Made by a program: the position numbers and the translations under genes
The notes under the pieces: generated by a model
Database searches by the model: none
Told to the model about the DNA's origin: nothing
What the model saw: only the letters and a program-made list of their open reading frames with translations
Shown here: in pieces, positions 1 through 5,632 of the stretch
Layout of the letters: each line of letters opens with the position of its first letter
Position numbering within the stretch: position 1 is the first letter of the stretch
Origin: an uncultured Eisenbergiella sp.
Lineage (GTDB): Bacteria; Bacillota; Clostridia; Lachnospirales; Lachnospiraceae
NCBI GenBank assembly: GCA_948960675.1
Contig: CARDPF010000064.1
Span: 1 to 12,786 of the forward strand
Length of the DNA stretch: 12,786 bases
Reading direction: 5' to 3'

Positions 1-318
1 ATGTTTGGGGAAGGGATTTCCATGACTGGGGACATCCTTGATCTGGCGGCATCCATCAATGTGGTCAATAAGAGCGGCGCATGGTATGCTTATGAAGGCA
101 ATAAGATCGGGCAGGGACGTGAGAATGCCAAGGCTTATTTGAAGGAAAATCCGGAGATCTGTGCGCAGATGGAGGCGAAAGTGCGTGAACATTTCGGCCT
201 TTCCGGGAAAAATACAGGGAAGGATGGGCAGAAAGAGCAAGAAGGCGGGACGGTAGAGCCAAAGCCCGCAAAGGGGAGCCGTGCAGGAAAAGCGGAGACT
301 GTGCAGAAGGAAGAATAA
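1..318 (+). CDS. recA: Recombinase RecA, C-terminal part (5' end outside window)
   Basis: RecA forms the ATP-dependent nucleoprotein filament for homologous recombination and for LexA cleavage in the SOS response. Only the last ~105 residues are present. The open frame runs in from the left edge, so the first ATG in the window is internal and not the start. The visible part carries the characteristic C-terminal RecA stretch: GEGIS near residue 3, a segment like DILDLAASINVV, then KSGAWYAY, KIGQG and ENAKAYL (residues ~24-48), as in other RecA proteins. The last ~35 residues are rich in Lys, Glu and Gly and low in complexity, as usual for the RecA tail. The ATPase core (Walker A/B) lies upstream. 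The TAA stop is 3 bases before the recX start, so the two genes are very probably co-transcribed. Identification is by recognition of conserved family sequence. Confidence 0.95.
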   Translation: MFGEGISMTGDILDLAASINVVNKSGAWYAYEGNKIGQGRENAKAYLKENPEICAQMEAKVREHFGLSGKNTGKDGQKEQEGGTVEPKPAKGSRAGKAETVQKEE

Positions 319-321
319 ACG

Positions 322-933
322 ATGATCGTGACCGGAATAGAGGAACTTTCCCGGACGAAAAGCAAAATCTATCTGGATGAAGCGTTCGCCTTTGTATTGT
401 ACAAAGGCGAACTTCGTCTTTATGGCGTTTGCGAGGGAAAAGAACTGCAGGAGGAGGACTATCAAAAGATCACGGGGGAGGTTTTGCCCAAACGGGCCAC
501 AATGCGCTGTATGAACCTGCTAAAAAGCAGGGACTATACGGAGAACCAGCTTCGGGAAAAGCTGCGGCAGGGGATGTATCCGCAAAAGAGTGTGGATGCC
601 GCACTGGAATATGTAAAAGCGTACGGCTATGTGGACGATCTACGCTTTGTACAGGCATATATTGAAAACCAGCGGGAGAAGAAAAGCCGCCGTGTGATGG
701 AAACGGATCTGATGCGCAAGGGGATTGACGCAGGACTGATCAGGGAGGCCTTTGGATTGCAGGAGGAAGCAGGGAACATGCCGGATGAAGAGGCTCTGGC
801 CCGCCGGCTGCTGGCAAAGAAGAACTTCAATTATGAGACTGCAGATTATAAGGAGAGACAGAGAATGGCCGCTTTTTTATACCGCAAGGGAATCGGCAGC
901 GATACGGTAAGCCGGGTACTGCGCCAGCAATGA
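322..933 (+). CDS. recX: Regulatory protein RecX
   Basis: This 203-residue protein matches RecX, the small helical protein that binds RecA filaments and limits or modulates their activity. The middle shows typical RecX three-helix repeats: a segment with ATMRCMNLLKSRDYTENQLREK (about residues 58-79, split here as ATMRCMNLL and DYTENQLREKL), then YGYVDDLRFVQAYI, then RRVMETDLMRKGI and a final helix block ending RKGIGSDTVSRVL. Tandem repeats with the Y-x-[DE]-x-x-[FY] pattern are a family hallmark. The length suits a clostridial RecX with an extra N-terminal domain of ~55 residues. ATG 322 is supported by AAGGAAG at 307-313 inside the recA end. The 3-base gap after recA points to translational coupling, and the recA-recX order is the classical one. 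Downstream there is no ordinary terminator, only the long hairpin LP1. Confidence 0.93.
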   Translation: MIVTGIEELSRTKSKIYLDEAFAFVLYKGELRLYGVCEGKELQEEDYQKITGEVLPKRATMRCMNLLKSRDYTENQLREKLRQGMYPQKSVDAALEYVKAYGYVDDLRFVQAYIENQREKKSRRVMETDLMRKGIDAGLIREAFGLQEEAGNMPDEEALARRLLAKKNFNYETADYKERQRMAAFLYRKGIGSDTVSRVLRQQ

Positions 934-941
934 CGCATGCC

Positions 942-1269
942 CTCATGTCATTCGTTTAGCCATGGGCTTTAGCGGCGTGCCGACAGGCTGGAGAGTGGGA
1001 ACGTGGCAGCAGGACAGTCCCTTACCGGGCAGACACCTCCTTACGCATGTCTGCATGTAAAACGGGGAATTTCACCAAAACGCTGCCCCATTCCAAGCGG
1101 CCCCAAAACGCGGAAAACTCGCTGCGCTCAAACAGTCCGCGTTTTCCGGCCGGAATGGAACGGCGTTTTGGGAAATTCCATCGTTTTGCATGCCACCATG
1201 CGTAAGGGGGTGTCTGCCCGGTAAGGGGCTGTCCTGCTGCCACGTTCCCACTCCCCAGCCTGTCGGCAC
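942..1269. repeat. Long-hairpin repeat LP1 (near-perfect ~293 bp palindrome)
   Basis: Bases 977-1269 fold into one long hairpin. The outer arms 977-1049 and 1197-1269 are complementary at 70 of 73 positions. The inner arms are less perfect, and the tip is a 10-bp stem (1105-1114 with 1136-1145) closing a 21-nt loop that contains CTCGCTGCGCTC. An inner module bounded by CTTACGCATG (1040-1049) and CATGCGTAAG (1197-1206) also occurs, in inverse orientation, in LP2 at 7106-7271. The left flank 942-976 resembles the outer end of LP2 (ATGTCATTCG... versus ATGTCATTTCG...), but the right side has no counterpart, so this copy seems trimmed on the right. It lies just after recX and before the ssrA promoter. 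Open frames inside it are by-products of the repeat. It could act as a bidirectional terminator or RNA-processing hairpin, or be a MITE-like relic; the sequence does not decide. Confidence 0.9.
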
Positions 1270-1346
1270 TTGGGGCGTGTATCCCTTTATCCACTGAGGG
1301 TAGTAACAATAGTGATACAAAAATTTGGAATAGTAAGAATTGCTGC

Positions 1347-1376
1347 TTGACAAATTCGTTTTTCCATGCATATAAT
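1347..1376 (+). promoter_or_regulatory. Sigma-A-type promoter of ssrA
   Basis: TTGACA (1347-1352) and TATAAT (1371-1376) are both perfect consensus hexamers, separated by 18 bases. Transcription should begin near 1383, leaving a leader of about 40 nt that is removed from the mature tmRNA 5' end at 1423. It is the strongest promoter visible in the window, as expected for an abundant stable RNA. Confidence 0.88.
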
Positions 1377-1422
1377 GGGGGCAGATAAACCGGGTGTGCA
1401 GCGTACCGGTTATACAGTGTTA

Positions 1423-1778
1423 GGGCTAGTCAAGGTTTCGACAGGGGTCTTGCAGCTGGAGAAGCTATCCGCAGGTGGTGCGTCAAACCACAAACCTAAA
1501 TATAAACGCTGAAGACAATTTAGCATACGCTGCCTAATGGCAGCTGTCTGGCTTAAGGCACCCACACTTTAAGACCCAGGCATCGACTATGTGGGAAACG
1601 ATGCAGGTTAAGCTTTGCCCCTGCAGGCGTATCATGAAGCTACCGGACCTTTCAGGGTGTCTGCTCCCTGACCGGCGAGGGAACGGGGCTGCATAAGGCA
1701 GTCCGAAATGAACAGACTATGATAGTAGAAGGACAGGGAATAGGCTTTTGGACACGGGTTCGACTCCCGTCTAGTCCA
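1423..1778 (+). ncRNA. ssrA: Transfer-messenger RNA (tmRNA)
   Basis: tmRNA rescues ribosomes stalled on mRNAs without a stop codon. It is charged with alanine, enters the A site with SmpB, then serves as template for a degradation tag. The ends form the tRNA-like part: GGGCTAG (1423-1429) pairs with CTAGTCC (1771-1777), including the G3-U pair that marks alanine identity, and the T arm reads GGACACGGGTTCGACTCCCGT. The 5' side has the conserved AAGGTTTCGACAGGG. The tag frame starts at GCT 1508-1510 and reads AEDNLAYAA before TAA 1535-1537, so the added peptide is probably A-AEDNLAYAA with the hydrophobic end read by ClpXP-type proteases. The resume codon is my choice by analogy with clostridial tags. 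The 3' CCA is not encoded (discriminator A 1778 is followed by TTG) and must be added enzymatically. The length of 356 nt is normal for a one-piece tmRNA. Confidence 0.96.
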
Positions 1779-1783
1779 TTGGG

Positions 1784-1827
1784 AAGGATGCTTGAAAATG
1801 GAAGTGTTTTGGGCATCCTTTTTTTAT
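1784..1827 (+). terminator. Intrinsic terminator of ssrA
   Basis: AAGGATGC (1784-1791) pairs with GCATCCTT (1813-1820) around a 21-nt loop, and the stem runs into a T-rich tract (1819-1827). It lies 5 bases past the tmRNA 3' end. Confidence 0.85.
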
Positions 1828-1967
1828 TTGCGGATTAAGAATGGTGATTGGAACCGTTTCAATCCGCTTTGCACCATATCAGGCAGGGCCAAAAATTTGG
1901 GCAGGAGGGCTTTGCCTTCATAAGGCATTGTTTTTGGGACAAACAAAAGAAAGGGGTATTGTAAATC

Positions 1968-2435
1968 ATGAAAACAATATGTGGATTGGACTGCGGCGAA
2001 TGCGGAATGCGGGAGCAGGGGCAGTGCAAGGGATGCGTGGAGACAGGGGGACAACCCTTTGGGGGAACCTGTATGATTGCCGTATGCTGCGGGGAAAAAG
2101 GCTGCATAAACTGCGGAAAATCCTTTGAAGCTCCCTGCAGAATCAAAGAGCAGCTCATTGCAGAGTTTAATGCGCTTGGCATTGGGGATATGGGGGAGGT
2201 TACAAATCTCTATGCACTTGTAGGTTCTTTTGTCAACCTTGCCTATACCCTGCCTGGCGGACAGTCGGTCCGTTTTTGGGAGGACGGCAGGGTATATCTG
2301 GGGAACCAACTCCCTAAAAAGAACAGTGAGAGATGCTATGGCCTTTTGGCGGACGAAAACTATCTTCTGGTATGCGAGTATGGCGAAGGTGGCTCTGACG
2401 CTGAAATTATCGTTTACAAAAAGCGCGGAAGATAG
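1968..2435 (+). CDS. DUF3795-type cysteine-rich protein
   Basis: This 155-residue cytoplasmic protein has no known function. The first ~65 residues carry the cysteine pattern I associate with DUF3795: CGLDCGEC near the start, then CKGC, CMIAVCCGEKGC, CINCGK and a final PCRIKEQ, giving about 12 cysteines likely to bind metal (zinc or an iron-sulfur cluster; this is inference). The last ~90 residues have almost no cysteine (one, in ERCYGLL) and look like a separate alpha/beta domain (segments such as NLAYTLPGG, SVRFWEDGRVYLG, YLLVCEYG). There is no signal peptide or membrane segment. The ATG at 1968 follows GAAAGGGG (1949-1956), an adequate but rather distant ribosome binding site. A short stem TGCCTT-CAT-AAGGCA (1913-1927) followed by TTGTTTTT sits upstream and could attenuate transcription. 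No clear promoter was found in 1828-1967. The gene stands alone after ssrA. A 207-residue frame on the opposite strand covering it is considered a shadow. Confidence 0.75.
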   Translation: MKTICGLDCGECGMREQGQCKGCVETGGQPFGGTCMIAVCCGEKGCINCGKSFEAPCRIKEQLIAEFNALGIGDMGEVTNLYALVGSFVNLAYTLPGGQSVRFWEDGRVYLGNQLPKKNSERCYGLLADENYLLVCEYGEGGSDAEIIVYKKRGR

Positions 2436-2557
2436 CAGCAAAATCATTTGTCTTTGTGCCCCGTCGCATGCGGGGCGGTTGTACCGTAACAGTTCACAAA
2501 AAAGTCTGGAGCGTTGCCACTTTATTCTTTTTTTAGAGTTAATTTTGTGCCAATTTC

Positions 2558-2585
2558 TTGCATTTTATCCATAATGCGATAAAAT
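2558..2585 (+). promoter_or_regulatory. Candidate promoter for the zinc-ribbon/DUF5685/J-domain cluster
   Basis: TTGCAT (2558-2563) and TAAAAT (2580-2585) are spaced by 16 bases in an AT-rich stretch. If used, transcription starts near 2592 and leaves an untranslated leader of about 310 nt before the gene at 2903. Hexamer matches are moderate, so this is a suggestion. Confidence 0.45.
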
Positions 2586-2644
2586 AAACGGTATATGTTA
2601 TTATTTACGGGGGCGCGTAGTGTAGAGCAATCCGTGGTATCATA

Positions 2645-2668
2645 GGGGGCAAAATACCGTTTGCCCCC
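2645..2668 (+). other. 9-bp hairpin with a competing partner upstream
   Basis: GGGGGCAAA (2645-2653) is perfectly complementary to TTTGCCCCC (2660-2668) around the loop ATACCG. The loop plus part of the stem (ATACCGTTT, 2654-2662) is also complementary to AAACGGTAT at 2586-2594, so two structures exclude one another. There is no T-tract, so it is not a plain terminator. Confidence 0.5.
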
Positions 2669-2730
2669 AACATCATGGCATTCAGTTAGCGTCTGCGGAC
2701 ATTAGCGTGCTCTATCACGCATATTCAGGC

Positions 2731-2845
2731 AAAGCACCTTGTCCAATTTTCCATCGGACTGCGTTGGCTTCCATCGACGATGCCGCCGGCATCGTCTGGA
2801 AATTTTAACGACGCAATGGTGTGCAGTCCCTGTTTGCAGGTGTTT
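2731..2845 (+). other. Three-tier imperfect hairpin in the leader
   Basis: Outer AAAGCACCT (2731-2739) pairs with AGGTGTTT (2838-2845, one G-T). Middle GACTGC (2757-2762) pairs with GCAGTC (2823-2828). The inner 9-bp stem GACGATGCC (2776-2784) pairs with GGCATCGTC (2788-2796) around GCC. It lies 57 bases before the start of the gene at 2903. I recognise no named RNA family here. Confidence 0.45.
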
Positions 2846-2902
2846 AAACTTCCATGGCAATGATGGCCCGGCAGGGTTTTCAGGTAAGGAGTCGGATACG
2901 GA

Positions 2903-3298
2903 ATGAAAGAAAAATTGATACGTTTTATGCAGGGGCGTTACGGCGCAGATTCATTCGGGAGGTTTTTGTCGGGGGCAGCGATGGTGCTGCTGCTTCTTTC
3001 GCTGCTTTTGCGGCAGCGCGCTTTTTATCCGCTGGCCCTGGCTGTGCTGGTATATTGCTATTTCCGTATTTTTTCTAAAAATATCGCAAAGCGGTATGCG
3101 GAAAACCAGAAATATTTGGCGGTGACAGCAGGGATGAGGCGCTTTTGGAAAAAGAAGAAATGGAAACTGGGGCAAAGGAAAACGCACCACATATACCGTT
3201 GTCCCGGCTGTCGGCAGAAGATCCGTATCCCCAGGGGAAAAGGAAGGATAGAGATCCGGTGTCCAAAATGTAACGGGAAATTTGTCAAAAACAGTTAG
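2903..3298 (+). CDS. Small membrane protein with C-terminal zinc ribbon
   Basis: This 131-residue protein has two adjoining hydrophobic segments (about residues 21-37 and 42-56, rich in Leu, Ala and Val), then a strongly basic stretch (residues ~78-93, with KKKKWK), then a zinc-ribbon: CPGC at 100-103 and CPKC at 120-123, with the linker RQKIRIPRGKGRIEIR. The pattern Cys-Pro-x-Cys twice, about 17 residues apart, is typical of rubredoxin-like zinc ribbons found at the ends of small clostridial membrane proteins. It is expected to sit in the membrane with the ribbon in the cytoplasm. The start at 2903 is supported by AAGGAG (2885-2890) with 12 bases spacing. An earlier in-frame alternative was not seen. 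The stop is 10 bases before the DUF5685 gene, so the two form an operon. Its function is unknown; binding of nucleic acid or a protein partner is possible but unproven. Confidence 0.8.
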   Translation: MKEKLIRFMQGRYGADSFGRFLSGAAMVLLLLSLLLRQRAFYPLALAVLVYCYFRIFSKNIAKRYAENQKYLAVTAGMRRFWKKKKWKLGQRKTHHIYRCPGCRQKIRIPRGKGRIEIRCPKCNGKFVKNS

Positions 3299-3308
3299 GG
3301 ATGAAGAG

Positions 3309-4154
3309 ATGTTTGGATATATTATTGGCAATAAGCAGGAAATGCGTTTTCGGGAGTTTGACTGTTACCAGTCCTATTACTGCGGCCTGTGTCAGGAACT
3401 AAAAAAGCGTTACGGCAGGAGCGGACAGATGACGTTGAGTTATGACATGACATTTGTGGCGATGCTGCTTTCCTCCCTCTATGAGCCGCAGGCAGAGATT
3501 GGCAGCTGCAAATGCATAGCCCATCCCTTTGAGGCGCATCCTACCAGACAGAATCCGTTTACGGAGTATGCCGCAGATATGAATGTTTTGTTTTCCTATT
3601 ATAAATGTCTGGACGATTGGGCGGATGAGAAAAAGCTGTCCGGTAGGGTGCAGGCGGCTCTTTTGAAAAAGAAGACGCAGCGGATTGCGGCAAAGCACCC
3701 ACACAAGGCGGAACGGATTTATACGCTTTTGGGGAATATCCGGCTGTATGAAAAGGCAGGGGAGAAAAACCTGGATTTGGCCAGCGGGTGTTTTGGGGAG
3801 ATTTTGTCGGAGATTTTTGCGTGGAGGCAGGATGAATGGGAGTCGCAGCTGCGCAAAATGGGCTTTTTTCTCGGAAAGTTTATCTATCTGATGGATGCCT
3901 ACGAAGACATGGAGAAGGACGAAAAGAGCGGCAACTATAACGTCTTTTTGCTGAAAAGGAAAGAATCGCAGGGCGCAGGGGATTTTGAAAAAGAAGTTTA
4001 TACGATATTAAGCATGATGATGGCGGAGTGCTGCAGGGCTTTTGAAAAGCTGCCGATCATAGAAAATGTGGAGATTCTTCGCAACATTCTCTATTCCGGT
4101 GTGTGGTGCCGGTATGAAATGGTGCAGAAGAAGAGGAAAAAAGAAAATGCGTGA
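3309..4154 (+). CDS. DUF5685 family protein (Asp-rich helical protein)
   Basis: This 281-residue protein of unknown function begins [20 protein letters not shown], the usual opening of DUF5685 proteins, which is why I start at ATG 3309 and not the in-frame ATG at 3282. AGGGA (3297-3301) is a suitable binding site. Conserved cysteines follow at 19, 25 and 28 (YYCGLC), with CKC near 67-69. The rest is predicted mainly helical with two acidic motifs: LDDWADE at 101-107 and [16 protein letters not shown] at 196-211. Two Asp-rich motifs about 95 residues apart in an all-helical protein recall the Mg-diphosphate sites of squalene/phytoene synthases; this is inference only. No signal peptide is seen; the protein is probably cytoplasmic. 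Its 3' end overlaps the J-domain gene by 8 bases, so translation is likely coupled and the products may act together. Confidence 0.8.
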   Translation: MFGYIIGNKQEMRFREFDCYQSYYCGLCQELKKRYGRSGQMTLSYDMTFVAMLLSSLYEPQAEIGSCKCIAHPFEAHPTRQNPFTEYAADMNVLFSYYKCLDDWADEKKLSGRVQAALLKKKTQRIAAKHPHKAERIYTLLGNIRLYEKAGEKNLDLASGCFGEILSEIFAWRQDEWESQLRKMGFFLGKFIYLMDAYEDMEKDEKSGNYNVFLLKRKESQGAGDFEKEVYTILSMMMAECCRAFEKLPIIENVEILRNILYSGVWCRYEMVQKKRKKENA

Positions 4155-4872
4155 CCCTTATCAGGTACTTGGCGTGTCAAAGGATGCGTCGGAGGAAGAA
4201 ATTAAAAAGGCGTACAGGAAGCTGAGCCGGATTTACCATCCGGACGCCAATGTCAATAACCCGAACCGCGAACAGGCGGAGGAAAAATTTAAACAGATCC
4301 AACAGGCTTACCAGCAGATCATGAAGGAAAAGGAACAGGGAATCTATGGGGGCAGCGACGGGTACGGCGGTCAGGAGGACGGCGGCTTCGATCCTTTTGA
4401 AAGCTTTTTTGGCGGCTTTGGATTTGGGGGATTCGGTGGACAGGGAGGCCGGCAGGGCAGCGCGGGAGAAGGGGATACGTATTCCGTGCACATGAAGGCG
4501 GCGATGAATTATATCAACAGCGGCCACTACCGGGAGGCGCTCCATGTGCTGGACGGCATCGGGGAGCGGACTGCCAGATGGTATTATTACAGTTCCATTG
4601 CCAATCAGGGGCTGGGCAGTAACGCACTGGCGCTGGAGCAGGCAAGGCAGGCGGCGGCCATGGAACCGCAGAATGCAGAATATGGCAGATGGGTGCAGCG
4701 CATGGAATCCGGCGGGAGCTGGTATGCGGGCAGGCAGATGCAGTATGGCGGCATGCCGGTTTCCAACGGCGGCGGTTGGTGCTGGAAGCTTTGTCTGGCC
4801 AATTTGATTTGTAACCTGTGCTGCGGCGGGGGCGGATTATGTTGCGGCGGTATGCCGTTTATATACCGTTAA
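4147..4872 (+). CDS. J-domain (DnaJ-like) protein with Cys-rich tail
   Basis: This 241-residue protein starts with a full J domain (residues ~3-64): DPYQVLGV, helix [17 protein letters not shown], the HPD signature at 31-33 that stimulates DnaK ATPase, and the [13 protein letters not shown] helix. A Gly/Phe-rich linker follows (about 78-107). Residues ~112-185 look like two or three TPR-type helical hairpins ([46 protein letters not shown]). The canonical DnaJ zinc finger (CxxCxGxG repeats) is absent, so it is not DnaJ itself but a class C type partner of DnaK. The last ~32 residues have seven cysteines (212, 216, 222, 225, 226, 232, 233) in a hydrophobic, Gly-rich setting, perhaps for membrane attachment or metal. 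ATG 4147 lies inside the end of the DUF5685 gene (8-base overlap); the longer frame upstream has no J-domain homology. Confidence 0.87.
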   Translation: MRDPYQVLGVSKDASEEEIKKAYRKLSRIYHPDANVNNPNREQAEEKFKQIQQAYQQIMKEKEQGIYGGSDGYGGQEDGGFDPFESFFGGFGFGGFGGQGGRQGSAGEGDTYSVHMKAAMNYINSGHYREALHVLDGIGERTARWYYYSSIANQGLGSNALALEQARQAAAMEPQNAEYGRWVQRMESGGSWYAGRQMQYGGMPVSNGGGWCWKLCLANLICNLCCGGGGLCCGGMPFIYR

Positions 4873-4926
4873 AAAACCGGGTCTTTTTGCGGCAGGGATT
4901 TCTGCTTGGGAAGGAGGGTGCGTCTT

Positions 4927-5436
4927 ATGCAGGCGATGGTGGTTTATTCCAGTGAAACCGGAAATACACAAAAGATAGCGGCTGCAATTTTTGCAGCCAT
5001 TCCGGGGGAATCGAAGGACATGCAGCGGGTGGATGAATACCGTGGGAAGGATGCGGATACCTTTTTTGTGGGGTTTCGTGTGGAGAAAGGCGACTGCGAC
5101 GTACAGACGGCCAATCTGCTGTCCAGCCTGCACGGCAAACGGATTGCCCTGTTTTGCGCCTGTAGGAACGGTAGGGACAGTGTGTACAATGACCGGATCA
5201 TCAGACAGGTCAAAAGCTGGATTGCACCGGGAAACATTTATATGGGGACGTTTTTGTGTCAGGGAAAAATGCCCATGCAGGTGCGCAAGCAGTATGAGGC
5301 ACAGCTTGCCCTCAAAAATGAGGAGGAACTTTACCGGCAGAGGATCAGGGATTTCGATCAGGCGCTGCTGCATCCGGATAAAACGGACCTGGAAGAAGCG
5401 GCGGCTTTTGCAAGGGAAGTGCTTGCCTGCGTTTAG
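4927..5436 (+). CDS. Flavodoxin-like protein
   Basis: This 169-residue protein shows the N-terminal flavodoxin pattern: a short beta strand (MVVYSS) followed by the FMN phosphate loop SSETGNTQKIA (residues 8-18), matching the T/S-x-T-G-N-T consensus. Later strands are visible as ADTFFVGFRV and RIALFCACR. FMN binding and electron transfer are therefore likely, but the partner is unknown. The C-terminal ~60 residues are helical and charged (VRKQYEAQL, EEELYRQRIRDFDQALL). The start at 4927 is chosen because AAGGAGG (4911-4917) lies 9 bases upstream; an earlier ATG at 4906 lies before that site and a later one at 4936 is too far inside. It follows the J-domain gene by 54 bases and may share its transcript. 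Such proteins occur in several clostridial pathways; nothing nearby shows which one applies here. Confidence 0.82.
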   Translation: MQAMVVYSSETGNTQKIAAAIFAAIPGESKDMQRVDEYRGKDADTFFVGFRVEKGDCDVQTANLLSSLHGKRIALFCACRNGRDSVYNDRIIRQVKSWIAPGNIYMGTFLCQGKMPMQVRKQYEAQLALKNEEELYRQRIRDFDQALLHPDKTDLEEAAAFAREVLACV

Positions 5437-5493
5437 GTGTGCCGACTGTAACGGTTCAGGCAGGTCTGCGCAATGAATGCACAAAAATGACCA

Positions 5494-5522
5494 TTGCATT
5501 TTCAGGCGATTTGTGGTATATA
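5494..5522 (+). promoter_or_regulatory. Candidate promoter of the MATE gene
   Basis: TTGCAT (5494-5499) and TATATA (5517-5522) are spaced by the ideal 17 bases. A start near 5529 would give a leader of about 105 nt. GCAATG (5470-5475) and CATTGC (5492-5497) form an inverted repeat overlapping the -35 box that could be an operator; this is weak. Confidence 0.6.
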
Positions 5523-5552
5523 CGTAACAGTTTGGACAGGTATGTGTTGCGT

Positions 5553-5600
5553 CCTGCCCGTTGCAGGTTTGGTGTCACATCAGCCTGCTGCAGGTTTTTT
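5553..5600 (+). promoter_or_regulatory. Possible attenuator in the MATE leader
   Basis: Two small hairpins share the same arms: CCTGC/GCAGG at 5553-5567, and CCTGC/GCAGG at 5584-5594. The second is followed by six T (5595-5600), like an intrinsic terminator. The first CCTGC could also pair with the second GCAGG, so alternative folds are possible. The stems are short, and a loop of one base forces the second to 4 bp in practice. Confidence 0.3.
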
Positions 5601-5632
5601 GGCTGCGCAGATCGTGCGAAAGGGGATTTTTT

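Larger units (their letters stand above)
2436..2902. other. 467 bp gene-free stretch with several hairpins
   Basis: No credible coding frame is seen on either strand. From left to right it holds a hairpin GCCCCG/CGGGGC (2458-2463 with 2471-2476) that lacks a following T-run, a GTACCGTAACAGTTCA motif (2481-2496) also found in variant form after other genes, a candidate promoter at 2558-2585, a 9-bp stem at 2645-2668, a small GCGTG/CACGC stem (2705-2720) and a three-tier imperfect hairpin at 2731-2845. The last ~310 bases before 2903 are unusually long for a leader. Confidence 0.7.

Noticed and set aside
1022..1371. Open frames of 73-99 residues within LP1, on both strands
   Set aside because: Both strands give similar translations because the DNA is a palindrome; no ribosome binding sites or family features.
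1824..2447. 207-residue open frame on the minus strand
   Set aside because: It lies across the DUF3795 gene, whose cysteine pattern and ribosome binding site are convincing, and begins inside the region past its stop without recognisable family sequence.
2458..2476. GCCCCG/CGGGGC hairpin as terminator of the DUF3795 gene
   Set aside because: The stem is only 6 bp and is followed by GGTTGTACCG rather than a T-run.
3282..3308. ATG 3282 as start of the DUF5685 gene
   Set aside because: It would overlap the zinc-ribbon gene and add nine residues unlike the family, which starts with MFGY.
4873..4893. AAAAAACCGGGTCTTTTT as terminator after the J-domain gene
   Set aside because: The possible stem is almost only A-T pairs with a short GC part that does not pair in register; it is too weak, and the flavodoxin gene may be co-transcribed.
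4927..5436. Assignment of the flavodoxin-like gene to a specific pathway such as bilirubin reduction
   Set aside because: No reductase partner gene lies nearby and the sequence alone does not separate flavodoxin subfamilies.
4837..5499. 220-residue open frame on the minus strand over the flavodoxin gene
   Set aside because: The plus-strand flavodoxin motif and AAGGAGG site are clear; the reverse frame has no recognised domain.
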